From Cristatella mucedo (lineage: Eukaryota > Bryozoa > Phylactolaemata > Cristatellidae), in the NCBI GenBank assembly GCA_009760855.2, contig WPIO01000086.1, positions 1,475,001 to 1,539,000 on the forward strand: a stretch of 64,000 bases of DNA. Direction: 5' to 3'. Each line of letters opens with the position of its first letter. The first letter of the stretch is position 1. Positions 23,765 through 33,909 of the stretch are shown here, in pieces. The notes under the pieces are model-generated. The model saw only the letters and a list, made by a program, of their open reading frames with translations. It was not told the DNA's origin and ran no database searches. The translations under genes and the position numbers were made by a program.

Positions 23765-25589
23765 ACTTGCCCATCCAGTTGGCTGCAACTGCTCTAACAT
23801 TTATCTGGCGCTAGCACAAAGCCTTGCTGCACTTGCAGGCAAGTTTTACAAATAATCACCAAAAAATCCGACAATGAAAAACAGCAATTGTAAATAAGTC
23901 CCGGCCGTATTCGAGACGCTTGTCATGCGGCACAGAGGAAAATATCTCGAAGTAAGTCTATAAGTACAACTTCAGACAGTAAAGCGTTTTGCCAAGCTGA
24001 TAATTGAGTTCATGCAAATTCGTACCTTTGTAGTTACGTAAACCCCTGATGAATGAAAAGTCGCTACCATCGTCATCATCAGAGACGGCAGGCATGTTAG
24101 ATTGCAGGAGCCGGCCGGGAGTTGCTCGATCCACCGACTGCCGACCTTCAGCGTTAGTTTGATTGGACTTAGTGATGCCCAATATCCCTCTGTCTACGTG
24201 AAATTTGGCTGCAAGGGTCGCATCATTGACGGAGGAATATTCCTTAAGTCACTGCTGTCGAACTTCATTGCTGATGACGGTCGAATGATGCCCACTGCTG
24301 GGGCTCTGCGTGGAATGTGTGCTCGTATATAATTTGTAACGGTTAGGGTTGCTCATGGTGCTGTTCTTAGAAAGGACCGGATAATTAAGCTACGCAAAAG
24401 AATAGTGGCCTTTGAACAAAGAGGTATATAGCTGTTGCTTCAGTCGTACAAAGCAAGTTGTTCTGGATCCTGGCAAGCAGAATGCAAAGCTACATGCCTC
24501 TGCTCCTTACTCATATTGCTGCTAAGCCATGTGGTGCAGAATAAATCGCGTAAGCTTGTGTCTACAACTATTTTCTGAATGGAGTTGGAATGCCTACGGC
24601 ATCTGCTGCAAAAAAAACTATCAGATCGACATCTAGCACACCACCCGGAAATCACAGCTATCGATGTGCTGAAAGGAAAGTGTGACTGCATCTATTGCTT
24701 CGCCGGCGCCTCTTGGGCTCCAGTCAACCAATAAGCTAGCGAGATTTCATTGTCTCTGCCATTAATGCGCCCAAGTAAAAGTTATTCCAGTTGGAACGCA
24801 AATATTTCCACCGATCATGTGACACTAGCACGAAATTACTTAGACGGGTGCCCGAGAAATCGCATTTATCAGCAGCTATCGGCCCCCTTTACTTAACGTT
24901 GCTAATGCTGCAGCAGCTCTTAAAATGAAGTTGAAGTACAATACCCAAAGTCATTCTGACTTTAGAAAACCTGGGCAGCAGTAAAAAATGGCTGCAGCCC
25001 AACAAAGAGTATGTCTTTGACCTTATCGAGAGCTATATTCCATGACTAAAGATGGGTTGCACGTGCATGGCGACTACTGCATCGTATGGCTAACTTAAAA
25101 GTACTAAACTTACTACTTGCCGTCTGGGTTTAACCTAGTGAACGAGGCTCTGGCCATTAGCTGCCCAGGTCAAGACGCTTGCATTACATGACCAAGGTCG
25201 TAGGTTGAAGCCCTGTAGCTGAAGCGAAGCGCCTGAAATTCAATAAGCACAAGCAGGTACAGCATCGGACATAGGTTTACTCCGCCTGTAATAATAACAT
25301 GTTCCACGTACCAGATTTGTCTGCGCGTTTTAAGCAGTTGGAACTCCACGTAAACAGATATCGGACAGAATAGGAGTTGAGAAAGTCATTCGATACACTT
25401 ACGTAAAGCCCTTCCTTATGCAAAAATTTCCAAAGCGTCCCTGGGATGAGTGCGATACTTGGCCCACCCCGCCATCACTTTGCTGCCCAAAGGGCTACTG
25501 GCGTCACGTTTGCGTTAAATTAGTAAATTAAAAGAATTATTTTTGTAGCGCCCTAGGAGAACTTAATCAATATTAAGTGCTTTACGTAT

Positions 25590-25665
25590 GAGACGGCAGT
25601 CGAGCCTAAGACCTCGGCTAATCTCTGATCGGGGCGAGCACCTTAAATACTGAGCCAAACCAGGT
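25590..25665 (-). repeat. tRNA-derived SINE fragment
   Basis: Minus strand GGTTTGGCTCAGTATTTAAGG (A box-like), then GTGCTCGCC and TTAGGCTCGACTGCC (B box-like). Same family as 38018-38112. Confidence 0.65.
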
Positions 25666-26227
25666 GCAGCCTCTGGCTACTTCTGGTTCGGTGCCTGCAC
25701 TAGCCGTTTCATCAACCATGTAAGCTCTTGCCTGATTACGACTTTATGTTGCGATGGTCCTGGGGTGAACGCGTTTGTTGCTGGTTGGTTTGTAAGTTAC
25801 GGGTTCGCCAAATTATCACAGTTCACCGCAATCCACACTAACTAGCCTAAAATCGACAAAGAATTTGCATTACCGAGGTCAAATTTCGGGCGGATATATT
25901 ATTATATCTTCTGGTTTATATATCCACCAAATTGCGTGTCGTTATCGCTGGCAAACTAATGCATATACGCTAAAACGACGGACAAATGAACTGCCAACCA
26001 CAGCAAACCACGAAAATCCACTTTAGTTCGCTTCAAATCCACCAAAAATCAGCTTTGCAAAGCTCCAAAATTTTGGTAAGTCAAACCGAGCTGTGCGGAA
26101 AATGTACCTAGATAGTTTTGACCGATTATTCTCTCGCGTTAGCACGACATCGACTAAAATAGAATACTAGCGGCCCGGGCAAATAGCTCAATCCACAGCC
26201 TATCACGGCTGTCTATCGCACAACGAT

Positions 26228-26410
26228 AGTGAGCCGTGATGGCACACTAGGTAAGGCTGTTGCATTCGCAACCTCGGTCCCGAGGTCGTGGGTTCGATTC
26301 CTGCGGTGGGTGATTCTTTATCGCCACTGCAAGCGGTGGTGATAGCCGTAAAGGCTCTTCTGTCGCTATACAAAAAGAGGCTGTTTAATCAGCTAGTGTT
26401 TTTTTTTAGA
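26228..26410 (+). repeat. tRNA-derived SINE
   Basis: The head has GATGGCACACTAGGTAAGG (weak A box) and GTGGGTTCGATTCCTG (good B box), followed by a body with CAAGCGGTGGTGATAGCC and a tail TATACAAAAAGAGGCTG. The same tail type recurs at 37275. The spacing and long non-tRNA body argue for a SINE, not a tRNA gene. Confidence 0.65.
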
Positions 26411-27252
26411 AACCCTGTTCGGAAAGCTCTTGTTATTGTATATGATAGTAAACCGTGCAAATAGTTTACTTAGAAAATTTCATTTACGTTATCACTGCCA
26501 CTCTTGTGCAATTGGCTGTACTCGACTGCAATAGCCCGGGAAACGTACCGTAATCTACTCCAATCCACTGTATACACCGCCAAACGGCTAGAAAAATGAT
26601 GCACCGAGATATAATTTTTATTGCATATTATTGTTGACTGCATTGTGTGAACATGTATTTGAAATAGAAGACAACTGTCCACCGACTCACTCCTGTAATC
26701 GCAGCCAAACTTTGAATTTGTAATTTACTCTATAGACTCATTTCAAAGTGAAACCACAAAACTTCACTTCATTGTGGATACTTGTTCTCGTGCAATGCAC
26801 TGCAATCAACTGCAGTGGCCCCGTTCTATACCCAAATCGACCTCAATCCAACGTAAAGCGACCACAGCACGTATAGAAGCGCACAGTGACCGTTTTGTGA
26901 TGTGATAGTTACAGCTTCCAGTAGTTTATTTGAAACGGATTGAGGTAGAAGATGGGCCATTGCAGTCGATTGCCATGCTTTCCTCCTGATTTTGTACGTT
27001 CACATAAGTTTAAAAGGACTCGGTTGCACTGCTAATGCAATTTGCTGCATTATGCAAGCAAAGTTGGAGGTTGTCTTAACAACCATCGGTTCATTTGTAA
27101 CTGACCGTTAAGGGCTGTCGTATTTTTCCGAGCCAATACCTTCAATTGCATCGCATTACCGTGAATTAAGTTCACATGATGAGTGCATTTTAAGCACGTA
27201 CTATACGTGACGCATGCCACGAGGAATAACAGTTGCAGTTTCTACTGGGTTT

Positions 27253-28575
27253 CTAAATAGGTACTACTCCTGGAAAGAATGTTTTAAGATAATTTGCATA
27301 TGCAACAACTTTTCCAGTAGCTGCAACAACAGGCACATCACTAGGTGTAATTTGTTGAGACGGAAATTTATTTCCTGTACTTCCATTAGCAGTAATATTA
27401 AGACCTAACATATCAAGATAAAATATACTCGGATAAGTGCCATTCCAACCAAAGTAAGTAAATGTTAATTGTTTATTAGTATCAAAATATTGCTTTGTTG
27501 CTACATCAGAAACTTTTATATTATTAAGATTCTTATTTCCCATGTCAGGCGATTGCAGCTGGTGCAAAACTCTGCAGCTAGACTTGTCTGTCGTGAGCGT
27601 CGCCATTGCCACATTACTCCACTTCTCGCCCACTTGCAATGGCTACCAGTCAAGCAACGGATTGACTTCAAGGTTTTGTCGCTCACTTTTAGGTCCCTTC
27701 ATTCTATGGCTCCAGCCGATCTTTCAGATATACTACCCCATCAGGCCAAGCATCGTACCACCTGCTTTTTGGAATCCAACAGTCTAGAAATACCTCGTAC
27801 AAACCTTAAATCCTTTGGAGACCGTGCATTTAGCTCGTATGCTCCCACAGCCTGGAACTCCCTCCCGACCTGCGTCAGAACATCCCCTGACCTGACCACA
27901 TTTAAGAGGAACCTAAAAACACACCTATTTACGACTGCATTTAGTGGGTCCCTGTGATTCGTCCTTGATGTGCTTCTGCGTGCTGACACTGTGCATGCTG
28001 CCACTAACCACATTTGCATGCTGACCCTGTGCATGTCACCCCTAACCATATTATTCATTTCGTTTGTTTTTCAAGCATGATTTTACTTACCATTCAATTG
28101 CATTTCACTTTGCAGCAAATGTAAAGCGCCTAGAGAGAGATTAGGTTCTCTGAGGGCGCTTTATCAAGTGAATTAATATTATTATTACTATTATATCAAT
28201 ACTCGACATTGCTTTACCTTGAAACTCTGCTGTCATACTTTTAAGTAGTCCATAGTTTATTACTTTATAAGGTCTGAAATCTGAGTAAACAGTTCCATCT
28301 GCTGAATATCCAGATATACCATAAACATTATTACAATTCAATTTTGACATCATCTTTGCTTTTATTTTAGGTGACAAATCAGTTAGAGCTGATATTTTGG
28401 CTATTTCACGTGAAGGATTACGAACAACATTGTTACCAGCACTTGAAGTAAGAGCATAATCCGATCGTATAGCATCACCACTGTTAACAGGAAATCCTAA
28501 ATTAGTTATTCTATTGTTATTTGCATCAATATTGGTATACATATTACCATTACCTTTTCTAACTTTTTCCATCAT
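27253..28575 (-). pseudogene. Polinton fibre-like protein, relic 1, split by CR1-B
   Basis: Minus-strand gene starting at 28575. The N-terminal part (28575-28193) has one tail-fibre-like repeat (NNRITNLGFPVNSGDAIRSDY, shortened form of N.RI.NL..P....DA). The C-terminal part (27543-27253) contains FGWNGTYPSIFYLDMLGLNI and ITPSDVPV. Both parts match the gene at 54196 in the same order, so a single gene is interrupted by 27544-28192. No other stop is visible in the remaining sequence until about 27250, where similarity to relic 2 ends; this is probably the truncated edge of the element. Such N-x-I-x-N-L...DA..K.Y repeats occur in phage tail fibres and in Polinton proteins; attachment is an inference. 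Confidence 0.7.
27544..28192 (+). mobile_element. CR1-B insertion in the fibre-like gene
   Basis: 5'-truncated copy beginning inside ORF2 (QLVQNSAARLVCRER, HLQWLPVKQRIDFKVL, TAWNSLPTCVRTSPDL) and ending in the CR1-B tail with an ATT-repeat end at 28175-28192. The ORF2 piece at 27469-27957 is open across the junction. No clear target duplication longer than 2-3 bp. Confidence 0.9.
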
Positions 28576-28585
28576 ATTATAAGTA
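28576..28585. promoter_or_regulatory. 10-bp divergent start region, relic 1
   Basis: ATTATAAGTA separates the minus-strand ATG at 28575 from the plus-strand ATG at 28586. The counterpart in relic 2 (54184-54195) is ATATTATAAGTA. The central TTATAA is a palindrome. It is the only sequence between two divergent genes, so it must contain or overlap both transcription starts if each gene has its own. Confidence 0.5.
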
Positions 28586-28960
28586 ATGAAACAAGTAAAG
28601 AAAGGCAAAGGTGTTGAAGAACATTTAAAAAGTGGAATTAAAACAACAAAAGAAGTTTTAGAAGGTGCAAGAACTGCAACAAATATGGTGAAAAAGTTGG
28701 ATGAAAAAGTTGTTACAAAAGTATTACCAAAACTTGCAGCAAGATTATCATTAGCCGCGTCTGAAAAAATGCAACAGCTGTTCCTAAAGTATTACAATAT
28801 CTTAAAGCAATTGGAGCTAGAACAAAAGTTTTAGGAGGGTTTCTATCAGTTTTTACAAGATTAGTTGACCTAAGTCTTTTTATAACAAAATAGTAGATGA
28901 TACTACTAGTGGGAAATACGGACGTCTTTTGGAAGACAATGTCAGAAAGTAAGAAGGATT
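28586..28960 (+). pseudogene. Polinton minor virion-type protein, relic 1
   Basis: Starts MKQVKKGKGVEEHLKSGIK and runs into an Ala/Lys/Val-rich helical stretch (KVLPKLAARLSLAASEK). After a short A run at 28764-28769, where one A seems missing, the frame changes and continues with a GARTKVLGGFL-like segment. It is the same gene as 53740-54183 in relic 2 (which starts MKNIEGNGVSEDVKE), diverging from the fibre gene in both. Ends near 28960 with a GKYGRLLEDNVRK-like tail in a third frame. Function unknown; position and composition suggest an internal capsid or core protein. Confidence 0.55.
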
Positions 28961-28967
28961 GCAAAAG

Positions 28968-29560
28968 ATGATTGAATCTTTAGAAATTGGTCTTGCAATT
29001 AACCATGTATTACTTGCTGCAGAAAAATATAATTATCCTTGGCAATGGAACCCAAAAGAATATTTAAGTGAAGTGTTTGGTCAAGAAGTGAATTGGGATG
29101 CAAGTCAATTAGATCCTAAATCCTGATCAAAGAATTTCTTAGAAGTAGGTCAGGAGGATTTTTGCCTGCAATCCCTGCTATTATTGCTGCAATTGCTGCA
29201 GCTGTTGGTACAGACGGAACAGTTATTTTAATTGGTGTAGCTGTTGCAGGTCGAATAAAGAAATTAATAGATAATACTATGTTCACTGGTAAGGCTCCAA
29301 AAATTGAAGCACACGAGCAAAGAATGAATGCACTAACATAGCAAAGTGAGAGACTCACGAATGCAATTGAACATTTAAAGAATATGGTAAAACTGATTGA
29401 ACGTGGAGTTGACATTGATGTATCAAGAAAAGTGCAGAATAGTGAGGTAAAAAATCAATTGGATTATACAGACCATGGAAGAAAACTAGTAGAAAACGGA
29501 GGTGTGGACTTTGCACCTGAATTGAAAAGAGATATAAAAAAGTTGAAGCAACGTCACTAG
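28968..29560 (+). pseudogene. Polinton virion-type protein with hydrophobic segment, relic 1
   Basis: Starts MIESLEIGLAINHVLLAAEKYNYPW. Residues NWDASQLDPKS are followed by a TGA at the position where relic 2 (53292-53715) has Trp. After a one-base shift near 29147 there is a Gly-rich then Ala/Ile-rich hydrophobic segment, then MFTGKAPKIEAHEQR and a charged helical C-terminus, with one TAG near 29337 where relic 2 has Leu. The GGFLPAIP-type hydrophobic segment recalls Polinton proteins compared with adenovirus internal capsid proteins, but that link is inference. Confidence 0.55.
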
Positions 29561-29695
29561 GAGGAAAAAAGCATTGTGACTATAAGGCCGAGAGTGCTGT
29601 GTTGCTTTCTATACTTTATAGCAAGGGGTCACACCATAAGAAGTTGATCGGGAGATTAAATAATTGTTAGTAGAATTAAAACAAAGGTGTAGTAA

Positions 29696-30280
29696 TTAAA
29701 AATCGGTGTATCGAACAATTTTAATATTTTCATCTGATATATAATTAAAGTTTAATCGTGCAAATTCTATATGATGCTTTATTGCAGCTAAATCATAAGT
29801 GGCCGCTGCATCATCCTCATTATCAAAATATTCCAAGTGCTTATTTTTTCCATTTATTCTAATAGATGCTCTTCATTTATTTAATTTCTCACACCAATTC
29901 ACACCAATAAAAATGGATGTCAATCCTTCTCTTTTTTTCTATTTCTCATATTTTCTGAATGTGTAGCAAGTCTTAAATTAGTAATTATCTAGCTTATCTA
30001 AATTAATGTGATCTATTTGAAAGATGGGCATTTCTTTGTAAACAATTAACCATGCAAGTCAATGTAATTGATATTTCTTTCCATCTATTTATATATTTTT
30101 ATATCCATTTCCGTTTACACTTCCAGCTTCTTCACCAATTATTGCTTTTCCACGATTTGTTTAATTTGTAAATTTTCCAGTGAAAGCGTTATTAGCTTAT
30201 ATTTCCATACCTCTCTCTCTAAATTCTGCAACATTATCAACAGTAGTACAATCATCATTATGAGACATTTTCGCTATACT
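29696..30280 (-). pseudogene. HNH homing-type endonuclease with AP2 domain
   Basis: Minus strand. An N-terminal AGSVNGNGYKNI and IDGKKYQLH part precedes an LAWLIVYKEMP stretch and IDHINLDKLDN, the HNH signature of phage and organelle homing endonucleases. NLRLATHSENMRNRKK follows in a neighbouring frame. The C-terminal part has SIRINGKNKHLEYFDNEDDA and YDLAAIKHH, an AP2-type DNA-binding domain. Stops occur at TAA/TGA sites, among them TGA before LAW (family Arg) and TGA before RASI (family Trp). It lies alone between virion genes. Relic 2 has no trace of it at the same place, which fits a mobile gene. Enzyme is surely inactive as read. Confidence 0.75.
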
Positions 30281-30322
30281 GTTTTTTATCTGTTTAAATA
30301 CTTTTTACTATATATAGAAATT

Positions 30323-31774
30323 ATGTATCACGAAGCAAAACTATCATTGTCCAATCATCAAATAAAACTAATTCATACTTCAACAGAACCAATATCAATA
30401 AGACTTAAGCATCAAGATCTTTCTGGTTCTGTTTCTTTACTTGTCACTAATACACAACTAATTAAAATTGAAAAAAGTAGAAGTGCTAGTAAAGGATTGC
30501 AATTGAATATTTCTCCTAAACAACTAAGAGCAAATAGAAAATTTGGCTTTGGAATAGTAGATGTTATAAATACATTAAAAAGTAATCGTGAAATGCATAT
30601 GCACTGCTTACTGACCTCCCAGCATGTGCGATCAGGCGATTCCAGCTGGTGCAAAACTCGGCAGCTAGGCTTGTCTGTCGTGAGCGTCGCAGTTGCCACG
30701 TTACTCCACTTCTCGCCGACCTGCACTGGCTACCAGTCAAGCAACGGATTGACTTCAAGGTTTTGTCGTTCACTTTTAGGTCCCTTCATTCTACGGCTCC
30801 AGCCTATCTCTTCAACATACTCCCCCATCAGACTAAGCATCGTACCACACGCTTTTCGGAATCCAAAAGTCTAGAAATACCTTGTACAAACCTTAAATGC
30901 TTCGGAGACCGTGCATTTAGTTCGTATGCTCCCAAAGCCTGGAACTCCCTCCTGACCTGCGTCAGAACATCCCCTGACCTGACCACATTTAAAAGGAACT
31001 TAAAAGCACACCTATTTAGGACAGCATTTAGTGGGTCCCTGTGATTCGTCCTTGATGTGCTTATGCGTGGTAACACTGTGCATGCTGCCACTAACCACAT
31101 TTGCATGCTGACTATGTGCATGTAGCCCCTAACCACATTATTCATTTTGTTTGTTTTTCAAGCATGATTTAACTTACCATTCAATTGCATTTCCCTTTGC
31201 AGCGAATGCAAAGCGCCTAGAAAGAGATTAAGTTCTCTGAGGTCGCTTTATCAGGTACATTAATATTATTATTTTTATTATTATGTCTCTTCCAAAGTAT
31301 GTTCAATCTGAATTTGTTCCCGGAGGTTCATTCAACAATACAGGAAAGTACAGTTTTGCTGGGTCACGTACAAAGTTCAGACAACGTTTAGATGAGGGAT
31401 ACGAAGGAGTGAACCCATTAAATAGAGCAGCTTTAGTCCATGATAGTCTTTACACAGAGACATCTGCAGATCCTGAACCAAAAAGAACAGAAATAAGAAA
31501 TCTATATGATATGGTTCTTGCTGAAAGTGCTGCTAGGATTTCTCTTTATCCCAAACAACCGAATTACGTTAGAGAATATGCAAAAACTGTGGCAGCAATT
31601 ATGGCCGCAAAGAGTCGTTTAGGTCTTGGCATTGGTGGTTCTATTCTTGACAGCGAAATAGCAATGGATTTCTTAAAAGATAAAGTAAGCAATCCATCGA
31701 GTATAAGTAAGATAACTAATTATGCTAAAACTTTAGTTGATAAAATGTTATCTATAAGTAAAAAAAAGATATAA
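30323..31774 (+). pseudogene. Polinton PX-like plus PLA2-like protein, relic 1, split by CR1-B
   Basis: Starts MYHEAKLSLSNHQIKLI after a TATATATAG box. Residues 1-90 (LSGSVSLLVTNTQLIKIEKS, LQLNISPKQLRA) match the small basic PX-like protein of Polintons. After the CR1-B insertion the gene resumes at 31283 with SFAGSRTKFRQRL and PLNRAALVHDSLYTE. The His-Asp pair and preceding loop resemble the phospholipase A2-like domain of Polinton and parvovirus capsid proteins; the usual calcium-loop GPGT reads AGSR here. C-terminal DSEIAMDFLKDKVSNP is shared with relic 2. Apart from the insertion this gene is free of stops to 31774. In relic 2 the sequence upstream of the PLA2-like start continues as SKLICNREMHM, as in SNREMHM here, which supports one fused gene. 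Confidence 0.7.
30602..31281 (+). mobile_element. CR1-B insertion in the PX-PLA2-like gene
   Basis: Starts CACTGCTTACTGACCTCCC, ORF2 C-terminal frame at 30649-31044 (NSAARLVCRERRSCHVTPLL, AWNSLLTCVRTSPDL), tail with CTGAGGTCGCTTTATC and an ATT-rich end at 31258-31281. Sense relative to the host gene. Confidence 0.9.
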
Positions 31775-31799
31775 ATAACTAATCTAATTTTTATTTCGT

Positions 31800-32310
31800 T
31801 TTGTAATTGTTTTAGTATCTATTAATCTGCAGGATTGAATTTATCCTGTGATTGTTTTTATCTATATTATAAACTTTAACTTGATCAATCTTCAATCTAA
31901 TATTTATTCTTTCTTCTGAATTATAAGTATCTTTAGTAACATATGATCCATCTAGAATGCCAGTAACAGCAAAGTCATTTCCAAACTTGAATTATTTCAG
32001 CAACACTAGTAAATTTAATTTGTTTGTTCTTTTGATCAAAGAAGATACTTGGTTTATTACCAAATGCAATTCTAATACCAATAGTTAAACGAGCACTCAT
32101 ATCATAACCACTGTATTCAATTTCATGCTTGCTCTATTAGCAATATCTTCAAGTACAGGTCTCATATCTTCTGTAATATACATCCATGCATTGAAGTAAG
32201 GCTTAGAATCTTTACTAATCTTCTCTTCAATGTGAATCCGTGCTTATTTTCCTTTAGGAATTACGACTGCAGCATTTTTGAGTACAACGAATTTTTTATT
32301 CTCCGTTTCC
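31800..32310 (-). pseudogene. Conserved Polinton protein of unknown function, relic 1
   Basis: Minus-strand pieces read KPYFNAWMYITEDMRPVLED, then GIRIAFGNKPSIFFDQKNK and FAVTGILDGSYVTKDTYNSE in alternating frames. Each piece matches the + strand gene at 50085-50515 of relic 2, which keeps one frame. Shifts fall next to short A runs. The gene lies convergent to the PX-PLA2 gene in both relics. A minor capsid (penton-like) role is possible from position only. Confidence 0.6.
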
Positions 32311-32314
32311 ATTT

Positions 32315-32704
32315 CTATACAAGGAAAAGAAAATGTTTGAATTGAATTATTAATTCCATTGTCGATCCAAAATCTGATTCTTGCATTAGTTTTAAGAAGA
32401 TTAGACACCTTCCACAATCTGTTTGATTATATTCTTGCAACTTAAATGTCTGAAATGTTGGTGTAACACCAAAGTATTTTATTACTTCTGGCATAGGTGG
32501 TGCACCGAATGAATAAAAGTAAAAACGTTTGTTTCCTTCCTTTTTAAGTGCTACCCAGTGATATATTGCTTTTTTTGAATCACCAGTATTACAAATTAGA
32601 CATTCATCTCTTAATGGTTTTGTTAGTTCATCTCTTGCAAACACACCTCTGAATTTTTTTATATCTAATTCTTTTATATAATTATTTATTTCTATATCAG
32701 TCAA
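32315..32704 (-). CDS. Adenovirus-type cysteine protease of Polinton
   Basis: 129 codons, uninterrupted. AIYHWVALKKEG holds the expected catalytic His, YSFGAPPMPEVIKYFG follows, and the C-terminal QTDCGRCLIFLKLM carries the CG..C nucleophile region. This order (HW, SFG.PP, CG..C) is that of adenain-like proteases that mature Polinton and adenovirus capsids. The residue before SFG, usually Asp in D-SFG, is Tyr here, so activity is doubtful. It overlaps the next gene upstream by a few bases (32697-32704). Family assignment is firm; function of this copy is not. Confidence 0.8.
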   Translation of the reverse strand: MTDIEINNYIKELDIKKFRGVFARDELTKPLRDECLICNTGDSKKAIYHWVALKKEGNKRFYFYSFGAPPMPEVIKYFGVTPTFQTFKLQEYNQTDCGRCLIFLKLMQESDFGSTMELIIQFKHFLFLV

Positions 32705-33200
32705 AGGTGATGATTTTACTTTTTTTTAATTGTTCAATAGTCTTTTTTAGCTCTGCAATCATTTGTTCTTTATCTGCACAACCACCAACTCCTGAACCAC
32801 TATATCTTTCTGTACTACCAGAGAATTTTTTACCAAGTGCATTTGATATTGCTGCAAAGAGGGCAGGAGTTGGAACAGATTCTCCTTTACTTACCTGTCT
32901 TCTACCTCTACCAACTTTACTTACTTGTATTCTTCCTGGCCCTGATCCATAAGAGGATTTACTTACTTGTATTCTTCCTGATCCAGATCCATAAGAAGAT
33001 TTACTTACTTGTGTTCTTCCTAGTCCAGATCCAACTGTCGTTGAATCAGATCTCAACTTAACAAACTTTGACTTCTTACTATTACAAATAGTACAAATAC
33101 CTTTAAGCATTCCTCTCATTCCTTTCGTACTATCTACTTCTACATATTCTTCATGTATAGTATCAGTTTGTTTTTTACACTTCAAACAATATATTTCCAT
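32697..33200 (-). CDS. Cys-rich DUF5679-like Polinton protein
   Basis: Minus strand from ATG at 33200. N-terminal EIYCLKCKKQTDT and GICTICNSKKSKFVKL form a two-CxxC zinc-binding module seen in many Polinton and large DNA virus proteins. The middle has three imperfect GSG-GR-QVSKSSYG repeats, and the C-terminus has a helical KEQMIAELKKTIEQLKKSK. Uninterrupted for 168 codons. Its start is 21 bp from the divergent ATPase start. An in-frame longer form to 33275 exists, but the internal ATG gives the conserved N-terminus. Confidence 0.7.
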   Translation of the reverse strand: MEIYCLKCKKQTDTIHEEYVEVDSTKGMRGMLKGICTICNSKKSKFVKLRSDSTTVGSGLGRTQVSKSSYGSGSGRIQVSKSSYGSGPGRIQVSKVGRGRRQVSKGESVPTPALFAAISNALGKKFSGSTERYSGSGVGGCADKEQMIAELKKTIEQLKKSKIITFD

Positions 33201-33221
33201 ATCTATGATAACATAGAAAAA
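33201..33221. promoter_or_regulatory. 21-bp divergent start region with palindrome
   Basis: ATCTATGATAACATAGAAAAA separates the Cys-rich gene ATG (33200, minus) from the ATPase ATG (33222, plus). It contains TCTATG and its inverse CATAGA around ATAA. Compare TCTATAGA at 46556-46563. Confidence 0.5.
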
Positions 33222-33890
33222 ATGTCTTTGCAAGTTAAACCATTTAATTTTGGACAAGATGTGGATACAGGACATGAAGAACCGTTACCTAAAGTTCCAA
33301 TTAGATCATTAGTACTTGGACCGAGCGGAACAGGAAAATCTCAGTTAGTAATGAATTGGATATTTTATGGAAAACTTAATTATGATAATTGTACTATTAT
33401 TGCTTCAAGTTTAGACCAAAAGTTATATCGTGGTCTTATGTCGATGACTAAAAAAAAACTTGCATTTGTTTGGGTTAATGGAATTGATAATATGCCAGAA
33501 GTTGATTATTATAAGAATTGTAAGAACTTTGTTGTATTAGATGATTTGACGACGGAAGATCAATCTAAGATATTAGATTATTTTACTTGAGGAAGACAAA
33601 AGGGTTTGAATATATTGTATCTTGCTCAAGGATTTACTAAAATTCCTAGAAAAGATATAAGAAAAAATATAAATATGTAAATAATCTTTAAGCAAAATAA
33701 TACTGATATGGAATATATTCGTGATTCTTATATTTGTGATATAGATAAGAAAAAATTTAGAGAATGGGTAAACTCCTGTAAAAGAAAAAGATATAGTTAT
33801 TGTGTTATTGATCTAACTAAAACTGAAGATGATGGAAGATTTTGGTCAGTAGATAGTTCAGGTAAACAATTAATAACTATCTTGAATTGA
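33222..33890 (+). pseudogene. Polinton packaging ATPase (FtsK/HerA, A32-like)
   Basis: DNA-packaging ATPase that would drive genome entry into the capsid. Walker A LGPSGTGKSQL lies at about 33315-33344 and Walker B NFVVLDDLT at about 33526-33552. ILYLAQGFTKIPRKDI and IIFKQNNTDMEYI follow, as in Polinton ATPases. One frame runs the full 223 codons with exactly two stops: TGA at 33588 just before GRQKG (family Arg, a CGA-to-TGA type change) and TAA at 33678. No shift is present, so it is among the least damaged genes. Confidence 0.85.
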
Positions 33891-33909
33891 ATATAAGAGA
33901 AATTGATTA

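Larger units (their letters stand above)
23766..27214 (+). repeat. Large dispersed repeat, copy B, left part
   Basis: Collinear with 2955-3835 and then 7862-10075, with no gap at the point where copy A is split. That shows the ancestral order. About 580 bp at 25015-25600 are extra relative to copy A. It ends near GCACGTACTATACGTGACGC, after which Polinton sequence starts. No protein family recognised. Two SINE relics lie inside. Confidence 0.7.

Noticed and set aside
26240-26320. Possible tRNA gene (good B box)
   Set aside because: A box is poor, no consistent cloverleaf arms could be paired, and the sequence continues into a SINE body and tail shared with other sites.
27253-27639. 128-codon minus-strand frame as a gene of its own
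   Set aside because: It joins antisense CR1-B codons to the C-terminal part of the fibre-like gene across an insertion edge.
29571-29690. Possible separate small gene after the virion-type protein
   Set aside because: No start with a sensible frame and no counterpart in relic 2.
30068-30874. 268-codon + strand frame as one gene
   Set aside because: It combines antisense of the HNH gene, the real PX-like start at 30323 and CR1-B codons.
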